Shown: positions 37,284 through 47,651, numbered from the stretch's first letter. The stretch: DNA of 64,000 nucleotides from CAVRAW01 sp963716135 (GCA_963716135.1 OY970289.1:3410001-3474000), one strand, 5' to 3'. Numbers and translations: made by a program. Notes: a model not told the origin generated them from the letters alone.

Positions 37284-37492
37284 TCAAGGTCCTTAACAGA
37301 AGCTTCCAGGACCGTGATGCAAGAAACGCGCGATGCGTTCAAAAAGAGCCATTGGACCTGGCAATAATCCAATGGGCAAAGCCGAGAGGATCAAGTCCCT
37401 TGAGTGTAGCACATTGGCGGCAAAAAGATAGTGCGAAAGGGGGAGGTAAGGGCAAATTAGCCCAACGAAACGTGAAATGTTATGATTTGATC

Positions 37493-37750
37493 ATGCCGGA
37501 AATTTCTCGTTTTCTGGGAATTGTAATTCGGATGTATTACCGCGATCATGCGCCGCCACATTTCCACGCTGAATATGCTGAATACGAAGTTACCGTGAAT
37601 ATCGAAACCGGTGAAATCGAAGGGAATTTCCCACGTCGGGCATTATCGGCGGTCCTCGAATGGCACGGACTTCATCGGGATGAATTGCTTGCAGATTGGC
37701 GGCTGGCGAGAGCGGAACGGCCGCTGAACAAGATTGAGCCATTGGAGTAA
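37493..37750 (+). CDS. DUF4160 domain protein
   Basis: 85 aa from ATG 37493 (MPEISRFLGIVIRMYY). The sequence FYGIVI-like start, YYRDHAPPHFHAEYAEYE and the closing LHRDELLADWRLARAERP are those of DUF4160. Genes of this family are nearly always next to a DUF2442 gene, as here (six bases away), and the pair is suspected to be a toxin-antitoxin-like module. No experiment in this organism can be inferred. Part of a small operon on the plus strand. Confidence 0.85.
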   Translation: MPEISRFLGIVIRMYYRDHAPPHFHAEYAEYEVTVNIETGEIEGNFPRRALSAVLEWHGLHRDELLADWRLARAERPLNKIEPLE

Positions 37751-37756
37751 ACCGAA

Positions 37757-37978
37757 ATGTTACCTCATGTAGTTCGCGCGCAGCATGTGGATGGTTATCG
37801 CATCCAGGTTTGGTTCAACGACGGCTCCGACGGCGAGATCGATTTCAAGTTGCTTTTAGACGGCCCGATTTTTGAGCCGCTTAAAGACGTCGAATACTTT
37901 AAGAGCTTTCGCATAGAAGGGCACACGCTGGCCTGGGATAACGGCGCCGATTTGCGCCGGAATATTTGCGCGGCTTGA
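37757..37978 (+). CDS. DUF2442 domain protein
   Basis: 73 aa. The family pattern appears as VVRAQHVDGYRIQVWFNDGS, GEIDFKLLLDGPIFEPLKD and FRIEGHTLAWDNGADL. It follows the DUF4160 gene by six bases. DUF2442 proteins are small and cytosolic; some act as partner or antitoxin-like DNA-binding proteins. Biochemical role not established. Confidence 0.85.
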   Translation: MLPHVVRAQHVDGYRIQVWFNDGSDGEIDFKLLLDGPIFEPLKDVEYFKSFRIEGHTLAWDNGADLRRNICAA

Positions 37979-38164
37979 TACAGTCCAAGGCAATGGCCTG
38001 ACGGCAAATGCAAATGCAACCAGAAATCATAATCCCGTCGTGATCACTAAGGGTAATCCGACTCGCGGATTGAAAGAGATAACGAGAGGTCGAACAAGAG
38101 AATCTGGCGTATGGTGATCCCTGCAAAAACGGGGCTTTAGTCACTCGCGACATTCCTCTGATCA

Positions 38165-41100
38165 TTACGCCGCTTCTTCTTCGGCGGTTGAGCCGGGCTG
38201 AACGACGGGAGGTTGATCGCGGTCGGAGCGCTGCAGCGCTTCGCGGCTGATTTCGCCGTTTTCACTGACGTCGTCGAAGCGGACGGAAACGCGCTTGCTG
38301 ACGCCGGATTCTTGCATGGTGACGCCGTACAGCGTGGTGGCGAAGGCCATCGTCTTTTTCGAGTGCGTGACGACGACGAACTGCGTCCACTGCAGGAATT
38401 CTTTGAGCACGTTGATGAAGCGCTCGATGTTGGCTTCGTCCAGCGCGGCGTCGACTTCATCCAGCACGCAGAAGGGGCTGGGGCGGCTGCGGAAGATTGC
38501 CAACAAGAGCGCCACGCAGGTGAGCGTTTTTTCGCCGCCGGAGAGGAGCGAGATGCTGCGCGGCTCCTTGCCCGGGGGCCGGGCGACGATCTCGATGCCG
38601 CATTCCAGGATGTCTTCCCCTTCTTCGAGCACGATGTCGGCCTGGCCGCCGCCGAACAGCTTGCGGAACAACTGCTGAAAATGCTCGCGGACGGTTTCCA
38701 GGGTTTCGGAGAACAGGCGGCGGCTGTCGGCGTTGATGCGGTGGATGATCTGCTCCAGCGAGCCCTTGGCTTGCGACAGGTCCTGATGCTGCGTGGAGAG
38801 CGTGGCAAACCGCGTTTCCAACTCGTCGGCCTCCTGCAGCGAATCGAGGTTCACACCGCCGATGTTGGAAAGCTTGCGTCGCAACTCGGCGATTTCCGTT
38901 TCGACCTGTTCGCGCTGATGCTGTTCTTCCGGCGTGGGCTGATGCGAGAGTTCGGCCAGCTCGATGCCGTAATCCTCGCGCAAGCGGCCTTCGAGGGTGG
39001 CGCGTTCGTGGCGAATTTCGCCAGCGGCTAACTCCTTGGCGTGCAGGTCTTCACTGACCAGGCGGATGGCTTCACGATGGCGATGAGCGACTTGCACTTC
39101 GCCGGCGCGCTGGTTGCGGAGTTCCTCGCGCCGCTCGGCAAGCGTCGCCATTTCCTGCGAGAGATTCTCTTTTTGCAAGAACAAGTCGGCCATTTCGGCC
39201 TCGGCCGCCAAGATGCGTTGCTCCGCCTGCTGGCTGCGGTCGAGGCATTCGTTCAATTGCTCGTTGGCTTCCTCGATGGTTCGGCCACGTTCTTCGCGGT
39301 CTTGCTCGTAGCGGCGCAATTGGGCGCGGAGGTGCGCCAGTTGCTGTTCGCCGCGAGCCAGCTCGACCTGCGTGGACAATCCGTCGCGGGTGCGCTGCTG
39401 GCGGGCGAGGTCGAGCTCTTCGATTCGCCGGGCGTTTTCCGACATTCGCGATTCCGACTGAGCGAGAGTTGTTTGTAACTGGTCCAGCCGGCTGCGGGCC
39501 GATGCCAGAGACTTGGCGACGGTCTCGCACTGCTGGCCGGCCGCTTGCAGATCGGTTTCCAATGTGGCTTGCTGTTCGGTGAACTGCTCGCGCCTTTGCT
39601 GAGCGCTGGTTACTCGCAGCCGCTGCTCGGCCAGGGCCTCGCCGGCCGCGTGATGGGCGGCGGCGGCATCGTTAGCCATTTTGTCTTGGGAGGCGACCTG
39701 CTGTTCCAGAGTGGTGACGATGGCGGTAATTTCGCCGGTCTTTTGCTCCCACTCGGCAATCTGCGTTTTGAATGCACGGAGTTCGCTGCGTCGCGAGATG
39801 AGTCCGCCGGAGGCGTGCCGCTGTCCGACGACGACGGCGCCTTCGGCGGAGAGCGATTCGCCGGCGAGCGTGACGAAATTCGCGCCGCGGCCGCCGCCTT
39901 GGCTGAGCGACAAAGCGTGGTTCAGGTTTTCGACGATCCAGGTGTTGCTCAATAAGCGGCGCACCAGCGGCGCCAGTTCGAGGGCGGCTTCGACGAATTT
40001 GTCGGCACGGCCGATCACGCCTATCTGACCGCTGAGGTCGATCGGGGGTCCCGGCGGGCCAATCGCATCGAGCGGCAGAAAGCCGACGCGGCCGGACAGA
40101 CGCTTGCCGTGCGCGTGCCAAATGGTCGAACAACCGCTTGCCCGGGGCGATGACCAGGTGTTGTGCTTTGTCTCCGAGCGCGGCTTCGATCAGCGGAGCG
40201 GTTTCGACATTCACCTGGACCAGGTCGGCCAGCAGACCGCGGACTTGCTTGAAGGGGCCGTCGGGATTTTCGCGGGCTTGCTTGAGCACTTCCTGCGCGC
40301 CGGGGCCGACGCCTTCGTTGCGTTTTTCCAAATCTTCCAAGACGGCGGCGCGTTCCGTGGCGCCGCTGATGCGTTCGCGCCAACTGGCAAGTTCTTTCTG
40401 ACGATGGGCGAGCTGCCGGCGCGACTCTGCCAGTTCGTCGCGCAGGCGAGGCCCAAGCGGCGGCCCGTTCTTCTAGCCGTTCGGCCAGTTCCTGTTGGCG
40501 CTGGGTGGCGGAGGTTAGCTCGTGCTCGGTTCGCTCACGGGCGGCTTGCAATTCGGCCAGGCGGGTCTGGCAGCGTTCGCGGGTTTCATCGGTGCGAGAA
40601 ACGCGACCTTCCAGAGTGCTGATTTCGTTGGCCAGGGCGGCGCTGGCGCGCAGTTGCTCAAGATGCGAGGAGCGGCGCTGTTCATTCTCGTTGCGAATTT
40701 GATCCAATTGGGCGGTGAGTGCCGTGAGGGCCCGTTGCTGATCGGCCAGTTGATTGCCGAGTTCGCGATGCTTTGCCTCGGCGGCTTGCACGTCGGCCTG
40801 CGTGGCTTTCCACAGATCGGCCAGATCGCCGGCGCGATTGGAAAGGGCCTGAAGCTGCTTGCGATGCCGCGCCGCCAAGTCTTCCAGGTCTTTAACGCGG
40901 GTGCGTTCTTGTTCGACGGTGGTTTCCAGTGCCGCGACGCGCTGGCGATTTTCCGCGAGGCGCGCTTCGGCGGCATGAATTTCGGAATCGATCGCGCCGG
41001 CTTGTGTTTCCCACTGCGCGGCTTTCAGTTCGGCGACTTCCGCGGCGGTAGTTTCGGCGGCGATCTGCTGGCGCAGCAAATTTGCCTCGCCCTCGATGGC

Positions 41101-41824
41101 GTCGAGCTTGGCGCCCGAGCGCTCGCCAGTCGGCCAGGCCCACCTGAGTGCGCAGCTCTTGCAAGCGATCGGCGTATTCTTTGTAGCGCCGTGCTTTGGT
41201 GGCCTGGGCGCGGACGCTCTTCAATCGGTTTTCGACTTCATCGACGATGTCGCTTAAGCGGAGCAGGTTTTGCTCGACGCGCTCCAGCCGCCGCAGGGCT
41301 TCGATCTTCTTGGCCTTGAAGCGGTTGATGCCGGCGGCTTCCTCGAAGATGGCTCGACGATCTTTGGCGGAGGCCTGCAGCATCACATCGACTTTGCCTT
41401 GCTCGATGACGCTGTAGGCTTCGGTGGCGATGCCGGTGCCGGCGAACAGATCGCGAATATCGCGCAAGCGGCAGGGCTGGCGATTGATGAGATATTCCCC
41501 TTCGCCGCTGCGATATACCCGGCGGGTGACGTGCACTTCGGGAGTATCGAGCCTCAAACGCCCGTCGGAATTGTCGAACGTGAGCGTGGTTTCGGCGGAA
41601 TTGAGTGGCCGGCGGCCCGAGGAGCCGTTGAAGATGACATCGACCATCTCCTTGCCGCGGAGGCTTTTGACGCTTTGCTCGCCGAGGACCCATTTGATGG
41701 CATCGACGACGTTCGATTTGCCCGAGCCGTTGGGCCCGACCACCACGGTGATGCCGCTGGGGAACTCGAACCGCGTACGGTCGGCGAAGCTTTTGAAGCC
41801 GATCAGTTCGAGAGCTTTGAGCAT
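38165..41824 (-). CDS. smc: Chromosome segregation ATPase SMC (three frameshifts)
   Basis: About 1220 aa once frames are joined. The N-terminal ATPase head has VGPNGSGKSNVVDAI and the Q-loop region (FEEAAGINRFKAKK). Long coiled coils flank a hinge around 39950-40300 (VRGLLADLV, GRVGFLPLDAIGPP). The C-terminal head has LLSGGEKTLTCVALL and FCVLDEVDAALDEAN. Frame breaks lie near 41110 (extra base in GGGCG), 40450 and 40105. Each junction links family sequence across frames, so a single gene with sequencing errors is likelier than separate ones. It organises chromosomes with ScpAB, which are not in this window. Confidence 0.9.
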
Positions 41825-41840
41825 GGGGAGGGAAAGGGGC

Positions 41841-41882
41841 GAGGAAGGCGGAAGTAGGAAGTAGGATGTAGGAAGTAGGATT
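41841..41882. repeat. GGAAGTA-type degenerate repeat upstream of smc
   Basis: GGAAGTAGGA / GTAGGATGTAGGA units in tandem, related in style to the repeats at 34047-34258. Lies in the leader of smc. Confidence 0.6.
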
Positions 41883-41970
41883 GACGTGGACGAAGGCGAG
41901 ACCTCTCGCTGCCGGTTGCAATCGCTTGTGGTTGACTGGCGCTGGCAGTGGCCAGTCGGTTGGACGTTTT

Positions 41971-41991
41971 CCGGAGGTCGTTGACGTCCGG
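41971..41991. repeat. Imperfect palindrome CCGGAGGTC-GTT-GACGTCCGG
   Basis: One mismatch in a 9-bp stem. Related to the perfect palindrome at 16149-16169. Confidence 0.5.
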
Positions 41992-42014
41992 CTAGTGGTT
42001 TTTGAAACCGGCTT

Positions 42015-43913
42015 TTAGTCGTCCATGGCCGATCGCATCATTCTATCCCAAAACCCCTTGCGTTTGGGGGCCGATTTTTTGTCGGATTGCGAGGCCTGAT
42101 CGTCGTCGGAGGAATGGCTGGAATCGGCGCCGGGCTTGGGCGCCCCGCCGCCGAACAGTTCCGGCAAGGGCTCGCTCGATTCGAAGCTGCTGGACTCGGC
42201 GTGGGAATCGTGGCTGTCGCCGGGGGCATCGGCGGCGGTTGCCACGTTGCCGGCCGAGCTAGCACGCGCCAGTTTGCGATTGCGATCGTAGATGCGCCCT
42301 TGTTGCGGAATGGCATCGACTTCAAACCGGCTGGCCAATCCGCCGCTGGAGCAAGCCTGCTGGAGCGCCTGCACGACATCGGGATAATCGCCTCCGACTT
42401 CAGCGATGGCGCGGATCACGTGTTCGACGGAGTTGTCCACCGTCACTCGTTTGTCGGAATCGCGGGCGCTGAACCGGGCGACGCTGATTTGGCCGTCATC
42501 TTGCGACTTGACGATGATCGAATTGCCGGCTTCCAAGGCGATGGGGAGCTTGAACTGCTGGCCTTCGCCGAAGACGACGACCTCGGGGCGAAAACTATGC
42601 GTGACGTGCACCATCGCCGGGCCGGCGCTGGGGACGACATGGAGCCAGAATTTCTTTTGCAGATGTTCGCCGCGCAGTTGCGGATCGTTTTCGTTCATGG
42701 CCCACAAGGCGCGGAAGGCGCCGTAGCGTGTTTCGGCGCTGGTGACGTCGAACAGATCGCGCAGGGCGTCGGAAGCATGGACGTCGTCCAAGGCGCTTAA
42801 GGCCGCCAGGGCGAACGCGCGGAAGGCCGGCTCGTTCTTGGCCGCGGCGGCCAGCACCGGGACGCTTGCGGCTTCGTCGAGATACGCCAACGATTCGGCG
42901 GCGTAGAAGCGGACCTCGGGGTCTTTCGATTCCAGGCCTTTCTTAAGGACCCGAACCGCGTCCTTGCCAATGGCCTCCAAGCGAATCGAGGCGGTGGAGC
43001 TCGTGACGGGATCCAGGAGTTGCCGCTCGAGCAAGTCGAGCCGCGCCAATTGCTCTTCGGGCGATTCGGCCAGCGGCACGCTGCGGACGACGCGCAGATA
43101 ACGCGCCAGGTTGTGCTTGTAGCGGGGATGGATTTCCAGATCGATGTATTCATCCGTCTTGGGCGTGGCGACGCCTTGCTTCACGCCGCGCAGAAAGATG
43201 TGGAAGCGGCGATTGAGCGCGTCGCCGATTTGCTTGCTGCGGAAGACCGATTTTTCGCTTGAGGGGAGCACCAGGCCCATGGTGCGCGATTTCATCGAGA
43301 CGCCGCCGCCTAAAACGACGCCGTGGGTCTGGCCAACGGGATCTTTGCTTTCGCGCGTCGTTGGATCGACGAGCACGGGCCCTTCGGCGATCGCCAACAC
43401 GTGTCCCTCGTGGACCTGGCCGGCCAGCATGGCCAATTCTTTGAGGTGCGTTTGCATGAGCCAGCCGCCGTGCAAACTGGTGGTTTCGGATTGCGGCGTG
43501 ACGCGGACTTCGACATCGAGCTTATCGCCTTTGTGCACGCCCGGCGGCAGATAGGCCACGGCCCAGGCCATGGACGTCGTGGGCGAGGCCAGCACCTGGT
43601 TGGGATTATCCACTCCGTGGGTTTGCATCGCCGAAATCAAGGATTGCCGCTGCGGACTGGGGGCCGGATCGCTGCCGGTGCCGGCCAGCCCCGTGATCAG
43701 CACTGGTCCTTCGACGCGGACGTAATTCGTGCCGTAGGCGTAAGCGTAGTCGCCCACGAGCTTGGTTTGCGATTCGGAATCATCCCCTTCGGCTCGCTCG
43801 GGGCTTTGCGAGCGCGAATTCAAGAGCGAACTCGTGCAACCGGCCAGCGCGACGCTGGCAAGCGCAGCCGACAACAGCACCAATCGAAGAGATCGAATCG
43901 AGCGAGGCATCAT
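42015..43913 (-). CDS. Lipoprotein with FlgI-like domain and HEAT repeats
   Basis: 632 aa from ATG 43913. A lipoprotein signal ends in LASVALAGC. The next about 220 residues resemble the flagellar P-ring protein FlgI: GPVLITGLAGTGSDP, AWAVAYLPPGVHKGDKLDVEV and TTSLHGGWLMQTHLKEL. A middle part has helical repeats of HEAT type (VLKKGLESKDPEVRFYAAESLAYL is one unit, then SVPVLAAAAKN). A low-complexity acidic tail closes it. No flagellar gene is near, so a P-ring job is doubtful. It probably sits on the outer or inner membrane; function unknown. Confidence 0.75.
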   Translation of the reverse strand: MMPRSIRSLRLVLLSAALASVALAGCTSSLLNSRSQSPERAEGDDSESQTKLVGDYAYAYGTNYVRVEGPVLITGLAGTGSDPAPSPQRQSLISAMQTHGVDNPNQVLASPTTSMAWAVAYLPPGVHKGDKLDVEVRVTPQSETTSLHGGWLMQTHLKELAMLAGQVHEGHVLAIAEGPVLVDPTTRESKDPVGQTHGVVLGGGVSMKSRTMGLVLPSSEKSVFRSKQIGDALNRRFHIFLRGVKQGVATPKTDEYIDLEIHPRYKHNLARYLRVVRSVPLAESPEEQLARLDLLERQLLDPVTSSTASIRLEAIGKDAVRVLKKGLESKDPEVRFYAAESLAYLDEAASVPVLAAAAKNEPAFRAFALAALSALDDVHASDALRDLFDVTSAETRYGAFRALWAMNENDPQLRGEHLQKKFWLHVVPSAGPAMVHVTHSFRPEVVVFGEGQQFKLPIALEAGNSIIVKSQDDGQISVARFSARDSDKRVTVDNSVEHVIRAIAEVGGDYPDVVQALQQACSSGGLASRFEVDAIPQQGRIYDRNRKLARASSAGNVATAADAPGDSHDSHAESSSFESSEPLPELFGGGAPKPGADSSHSSDDDQASQSDKKSAPKRKGFWDRMMRSAMDD

Positions 43914-44139
43914 GCCTTTGCCAAGAGCGAACGTGAAAAGCAATCCGACCAGCGGCCATCCGTGGCGCGCCGGCTTAAGCGCAGCAACCATCCAGGGTCC
44001 GAACGGACTTTGGGAGGGCGGGAAGATAGTCGCCGGCGCCGATTTGGGTCAAGGCGAGTTGGCGAACCAGATGCGACTTAGAAAAGTTGCAAAGAGAGGC
44101 GGGATCGCTGGCAATTGGCGGCCAGGTTTGCCGCCGCTA

Positions 44140-45051
44140 TCACCACAGTTGCTGTGCTAGCGTGCCGACTTCCATTTTCACGAGGCTAGCGATTGCGTCG
44201 CGCGCCGTCAGCGGCCGCCGCAGCGGCTCCGTGGCCGTGAGCTGAGCGACGAGCTGAGCGACTTCGCTGGTGACGTGCGGCGCGAACGATCGCACGGCGG
44301 GCAGCCGCCCGGAACGCTTGCAGGCAACCAGCGCGGCGATATCGGTTTCGTCCCAAGGCAGCCGGCCGGCGAGCATCTGGAATAAAGTGATCCCCAAGCT
44401 GTAAAGATCCGAGCGCGCGTCGGCGCGGCGGCCCGCCAGCACTTCCGGCGCGAGATAGGCCGGCGTGCCGGCGATTGTGTCAATCTCCAGAGTCGATTCC
44501 TCTTCCAATCGCCGGGCACAGCCCAAATCGATGAGCGTCACGTGTCCTTGCGGCGAAAGCAGAAGATTGCTGGGCTTGATGTCGCCGTGCAGATATCCCG
44601 CGGTGTGCAGCGCGTCGAGCGCTTCGGCCGCTTGCCGGGCGATCCAGAGCGCGTAGGGCACCTTTAGCTTCTCGTGCGGCGCCAACAGCGCGGCGACCGC
44701 CTGGCCTTCCAGGCGCGGCATCACGACATAATACGGCGGCTGATGCACGTGGGCGGTCAGGACGGAAACCACATGTCGATTCGCCACGCAGCGGCCCACC
44801 GTCGCTTCGCGCCGCATGCGGGCGATCGCCGGCGGAGAATCGTGCCACCGCTGCCGCAAAACTTTGATGGCGTATTGCCCGCGCCGCTGGTCGTCGGTGT
44901 CGGCGTATCGGGCGCGATAGACGCGGGTTAGCGCCGACTGGCCCAGCAGCGAATCCAATCGCCAGGAACCCAGCCGGGGCGCGCGAGCGCCTGTGCGGGC
45001 GCGCGCAACAGCCGGAGGGGGCACAACTTTGGTGGCGGTCGAGACCGACAT
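44140..45051 (-). CDS. Hanks-type Ser/Thr protein kinase, cytosolic
   Basis: 303 aa with only the kinase domain and no membrane segment. Seen: YAIKVLRQRW (VAIK Lys), the Glu helix region RREATVGR, catalytic loop YLHGDIKPSNLLL, IDLGCARRL (DLG instead of DFG), GTPAYLAPEVLAGR and DLYSLGITLFQML. The glycine loop LLGQSALTRVY keeps only its first Gly, and the catalytic loop has HGD rather than HRD. ATP binding and activity are still likely because the Lys, Asp and Asn are intact. It is divergent from the beta-helix gene. Targets unknown. Confidence 0.88.
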   Translation of the reverse strand: MSVSTATKVVPPPAVARARTGARAPRLGSWRLDSLLGQSALTRVYRARYADTDDQRRGQYAIKVLRQRWHDSPPAIARMRREATVGRCVANRHVVSVLTAHVHQPPYYVVMPRLEGQAVAALLAPHEKLKVPYALWIARQAAEALDALHTAGYLHGDIKPSNLLLSPQGHVTLIDLGCARRLEEESTLEIDTIAGTPAYLAPEVLAGRRADARSDLYSLGITLFQMLAGRLPWDETDIAALVACKRSGRLPAVRSFAPHVTSEVAQLVAQLTATEPLRRPLTARDAIASLVKMEVGTLAQQLW

Positions 45052-45198
45052 TGCTGGAAAGCGGGCAGAAATGAACGAGACAGGCGGGAAGAGAGGAGGG
45101 CTATTCGTATGATCGGCTCAACCCCCGCTTAATGTTGAGCCAGATGTGCATAAGTCAGTCGAATCGCTCGCCCTGGCCTGGCTGTTTACAATGACGCT

Positions 45199-46395
45199 AT
45201 GTTCAGAAAAATGGCGCCCGCCTTTGCTGTCTGCCTGGCTATCGCCGGTTGCTCAAGCGCCGCGTCGGATGAGGCCGGCAAAGAGCGGCAGGCGGGTTAC
45301 GGCCCGAGCGCGCAGGGGGCCGCGCCGCAAGGCGCGATTGTTGTACATTCCAGCGATTCGAATCTTGCCGGCTTGATTGCCGACGCGCCGGAGGGGGCCA
45401 CGCTTTATTTTGCGTCGGGCATCTATTCCGATCTGCAAATCGAACCGAAAGCAGGCCAGCGGTTCATTGGCGAACTTGGCGCCCAATTGAGATCGCAGAC
45501 GAAAACTTACGCCTTCGATTGTTTCGATCGCCCGGTGGAAAACGTAACGATCGAAAACCTCGTGATCGACGGGTATCTTCCGCCGGTGCAGGCGGCCGCC
45601 ATCTCCGGCGGCAAAAACTGGCACGTCAAGAATTGCGAAGTGCGCAACTCCGCCGCCGGGGGAATACAGCTCCGCGACGGCTCGATCATCGAAAACTGCT
45701 ACATTCATCATTGCCAACAGCTCGGCGTCAAGCTTTTCGGGCAATCGCCGATTCTGCGGCACAGTGAGATCGCCTTTAACAACCCGGATCACAAGTACGA
45801 CGTCTTTTGGGAAGCGGGCGGCTCGAAGTTCTGGCAGGCGACCGACATCCTGATCGAGGAGAACTATTTTCACGACAACGTCGGCAACGGCATTTGGCTC
45901 GACTGCGATAACACGGGCATCGTCCGCGGCAATCGTTGCGACAACAACACGCTGGCGGGGATCTACCAGGAAATCGGCGGCCAACTACTGATCGAGGACA
46001 ACAGTTGCACCCATGACGGCACCGAGTACAAACAGGCCGGTTGGCTGCACGGCGCCGGCATCACCGTCGAAGCCAGTCAAAACGTGACGGTGCGAAAAAA
46101 CACGATCCGCGGCTGCGCCAATGGGGTTGGCATCATCGCCACCAGCCGGGGCGAAGATCGGTGGACGATCAAAAACATCGTCGTCACTCAAAACACAATT
46201 TCAATGGCTGCCGGCCGGACCGGCGTGGTGTGGGATGAAAAGGCGCCGGCGCCCTGGGACGAAGTTCACTTCGCCGAAAACTGGTACACGCTGGCCGAGC
46301 CGGACATGTTTGCCTGGAAGCCGGGCACCATTTCGTACCGAGAGTGGCAAGCAGCAGGCGAAGACCGAGGCAGCACATTCACGCTGAAGCGCTAA
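45199..46395 (+). CDS. Parallel beta-helix lipoprotein (pectate-lyase-like)
   Basis: 398 aa. Lipoprotein signal MFRKMAPAFAVCLAIAGCSS with a Cys after AG. The body has repeated short beta-strand rungs with Asn/Cys ladders (NVTIENLVIDGYL, NWHVKNCEVRNSAAGGIQL, SIIENCYIHHCQQLGVKL, NVTVRKNTIRGCANGVGI), the pattern of right-handed beta-helix / NosD-like repeat proteins. Such proteins bind or cleave polysaccharides; catalytic residues cannot be fixed here. Membrane-anchored, facing the periplasm or outside. Start at ATG 45199, with 45211 an alternative. Confidence 0.8.
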   Translation: MFRKMAPAFAVCLAIAGCSSAASDEAGKERQAGYGPSAQGAAPQGAIVVHSSDSNLAGLIADAPEGATLYFASGIYSDLQIEPKAGQRFIGELGAQLRSQTKTYAFDCFDRPVENVTIENLVIDGYLPPVQAAAISGGKNWHVKNCEVRNSAAGGIQLRDGSIIENCYIHHCQQLGVKLFGQSPILRHSEIAFNNPDHKYDVFWEAGGSKFWQATDILIEENYFHDNVGNGIWLDCDNTGIVRGNRCDNNTLAGIYQEIGGQLLIEDNSCTHDGTEYKQAGWLHGAGITVEASQNVTVRKNTIRGCANGVGIIATSRGEDRWTIKNIVVTQNTISMAAGRTGVVWDEKAPAPWDEVHFAENWYTLAEPDMFAWKPGTISYREWQAAGEDRGSTFTLKR

Positions 46396-46451
46396 GCTGA
46401 GCGCTTTTGCGGAAATGATTGCGCCGGCGGCGTGCAGTGACTAAGTGGTAG

Positions 46452-46925
46452 TCATTTTGCGGGCGCCCCTTGCTTGGCTTGCTCATCCTGGATCATTTTT
46501 TGAAGTTCAGCCTGGTGGGCTTGCGCATGCGACTGACCCAGTTGCGTGGTCTTGGCGTTGATCTTTGGCATCATTTCAGTCCAACGTTTTCCCACGGGGG
46601 TGTTGTAAAATGCGGCAAGTTGTTTCAATTCGTCTTCGGTCAGTTCCGCCGCGTAGATATTGATCAATTCGTCTTTGATGCTGGCATAGCTCAAATACTT
46701 CGTGACCCATTGTTTCAACACATCGCGCATTGGAGCTAACTGAGGATTCGCTTTAATTTGCATTTCAATCATCTGGTCGGTTGCAGCATCCATTGCTTGC
46801 TGCACGTTCATCGCCTGTAGGAAATCTTCGGCGGCTTTTCGATGACTTTGGTCATCAGCGACCGCGGTCGATCGGCCGGCCAGGATTCCAGCCGTAAGGA
46901 GCATACACCAGATTATCGTTTTCAT
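46452..46925 (-). CDS. DUF2059 domain protein, exported
   Basis: 157 aa. Signal peptide MKTIIWCMLLTAGILAG. The rest is helical: AAEDFLQAMNVQQAMDAATD, then the DUF2059 core INIYAAELTEDELKQLAAFY with NTPVGKRWTEMMP. DUF2059 proteins are small periplasmic helical proteins of unknown role. It is alone on the minus strand between the beta-helix gene and rsfS. Confidence 0.82.
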   Translation of the reverse strand: MKTIIWCMLLTAGILAGRSTAVADDQSHRKAAEDFLQAMNVQQAMDAATDQMIEMQIKANPQLAPMRDVLKQWVTKYLSYASIKDELINIYAAELTEDELKQLAAFYNTPVGKRWTEMMPKINAKTTQLGQSHAQAHQAELQKMIQDEQAKQGAPAK

Positions 46926-47000
46926 GACGTTAGCCTTTCTGCGATTAAGTTTTGAAAAGAGCGCAAGCTAAGCAAACTGCACCGCCCTGATGAGCGACCT

Positions 47001-47423
47001 TCATTCCAGCTTTGCGATGTGCGGCTGGCTGCCTTCCCAGTTCACCCGCCGGGCGTCGGACCACAGTTGATCCAGCGCGTAATAATCTCGAGCGTGCTGG
47101 TCGAACAAATGCACGACCACGTCGCCATAGTCCAGCAGAATCCAATTGCCGGCCACATAGCCTTCCATGCCGAGTCGCTTTTCGCCGAATTTTTCTTTCA
47201 ACGTTTGATCGATTTCTTCGGCTATGGCATGCAGTTGCCGATGGCTGGCGCCGGTGACCACCAGAAAATAATCGAACACCGCCGTTAGTTCGCGCAGGTC
47301 GAGCAAAACGATGTCTTGCCCGCGATTATCCTGGGCGATTTGGGCGGCGGCGGCGGCGACCTGCAGGCTGCGCTGCGGTCGCTCCGCGGGACTGTCCGCC
47401 CGGGTCGGTTTGGTGATTGCCAA
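47001..47423 (-). CDS. rsfS: Ribosome silencing factor RsfS
   Basis: 140 aa from TTG 47423, chosen because GAGGGG lies six bases upstream and the family core begins soon after (LQVAAAAAQIAQDNRG). Conserved RsfS/Iojap features: ELTAVFDYFLVVTGASHRQ, then GYVAGNWILLDYGDVVVHLF, and ARDYYALDQLWSDA. It binds L14 on the large subunit and blocks subunit joining during starvation. Usual neighbour nadD is absent. An ATG at 47495 is an alternative, but it adds an Arg-rich leader not seen in the family. Confidence 0.9.
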   Translation of the reverse strand: MAITKPTRADSPAERPQRSLQVAAAAAQIAQDNRGQDIVLLDLRELTAVFDYFLVVTGASHRQLHAIAEEIDQTLKEKFGEKRLGMEGYVAGNWILLDYGDVVVHLFDQHARDYYALDQLWSDARRVNWEGSQPHIAKLE

Positions 47424-47612
47424 TGCACCCCTCGTAATAGATGGGGTAAAGGTTAGGATCCGTCGCCGGCGGACCTCGCCTGATCGACACTCCATTTTAA
47501 GCCCCAATCGCAGGAGGTCCAATGGTTAACCCCGGGGGAGTGGCTAAAATATCGGGCAGTTTTCCGCTTCCTCTCTCCCGAATCGGATCAAAAACGTCAA
47601 TCTCGTTCTATT

Positions 47613-47630
47613 CGGCCCGCAAACGGGCCG
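47613..47630. repeat. Hairpin CGGCCCG-CAAA-CGGGCCG
   Basis: 7-bp perfect stem 21 bases before the bcp start. The following phrase AGTAGCGGAGCG resembles the one before ebfC (about 23706-23720). Dispersed palindrome or leader structure. Confidence 0.6.
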
Positions 47631-47651
47631 AGCAAGTAGCGGAGCGATGAA

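Noticed and set aside
38165..41824. Several independent coiled-coil genes
   Set aside because: Joining the frames gives one SMC with both ATPase heads and a hinge in the correct order.
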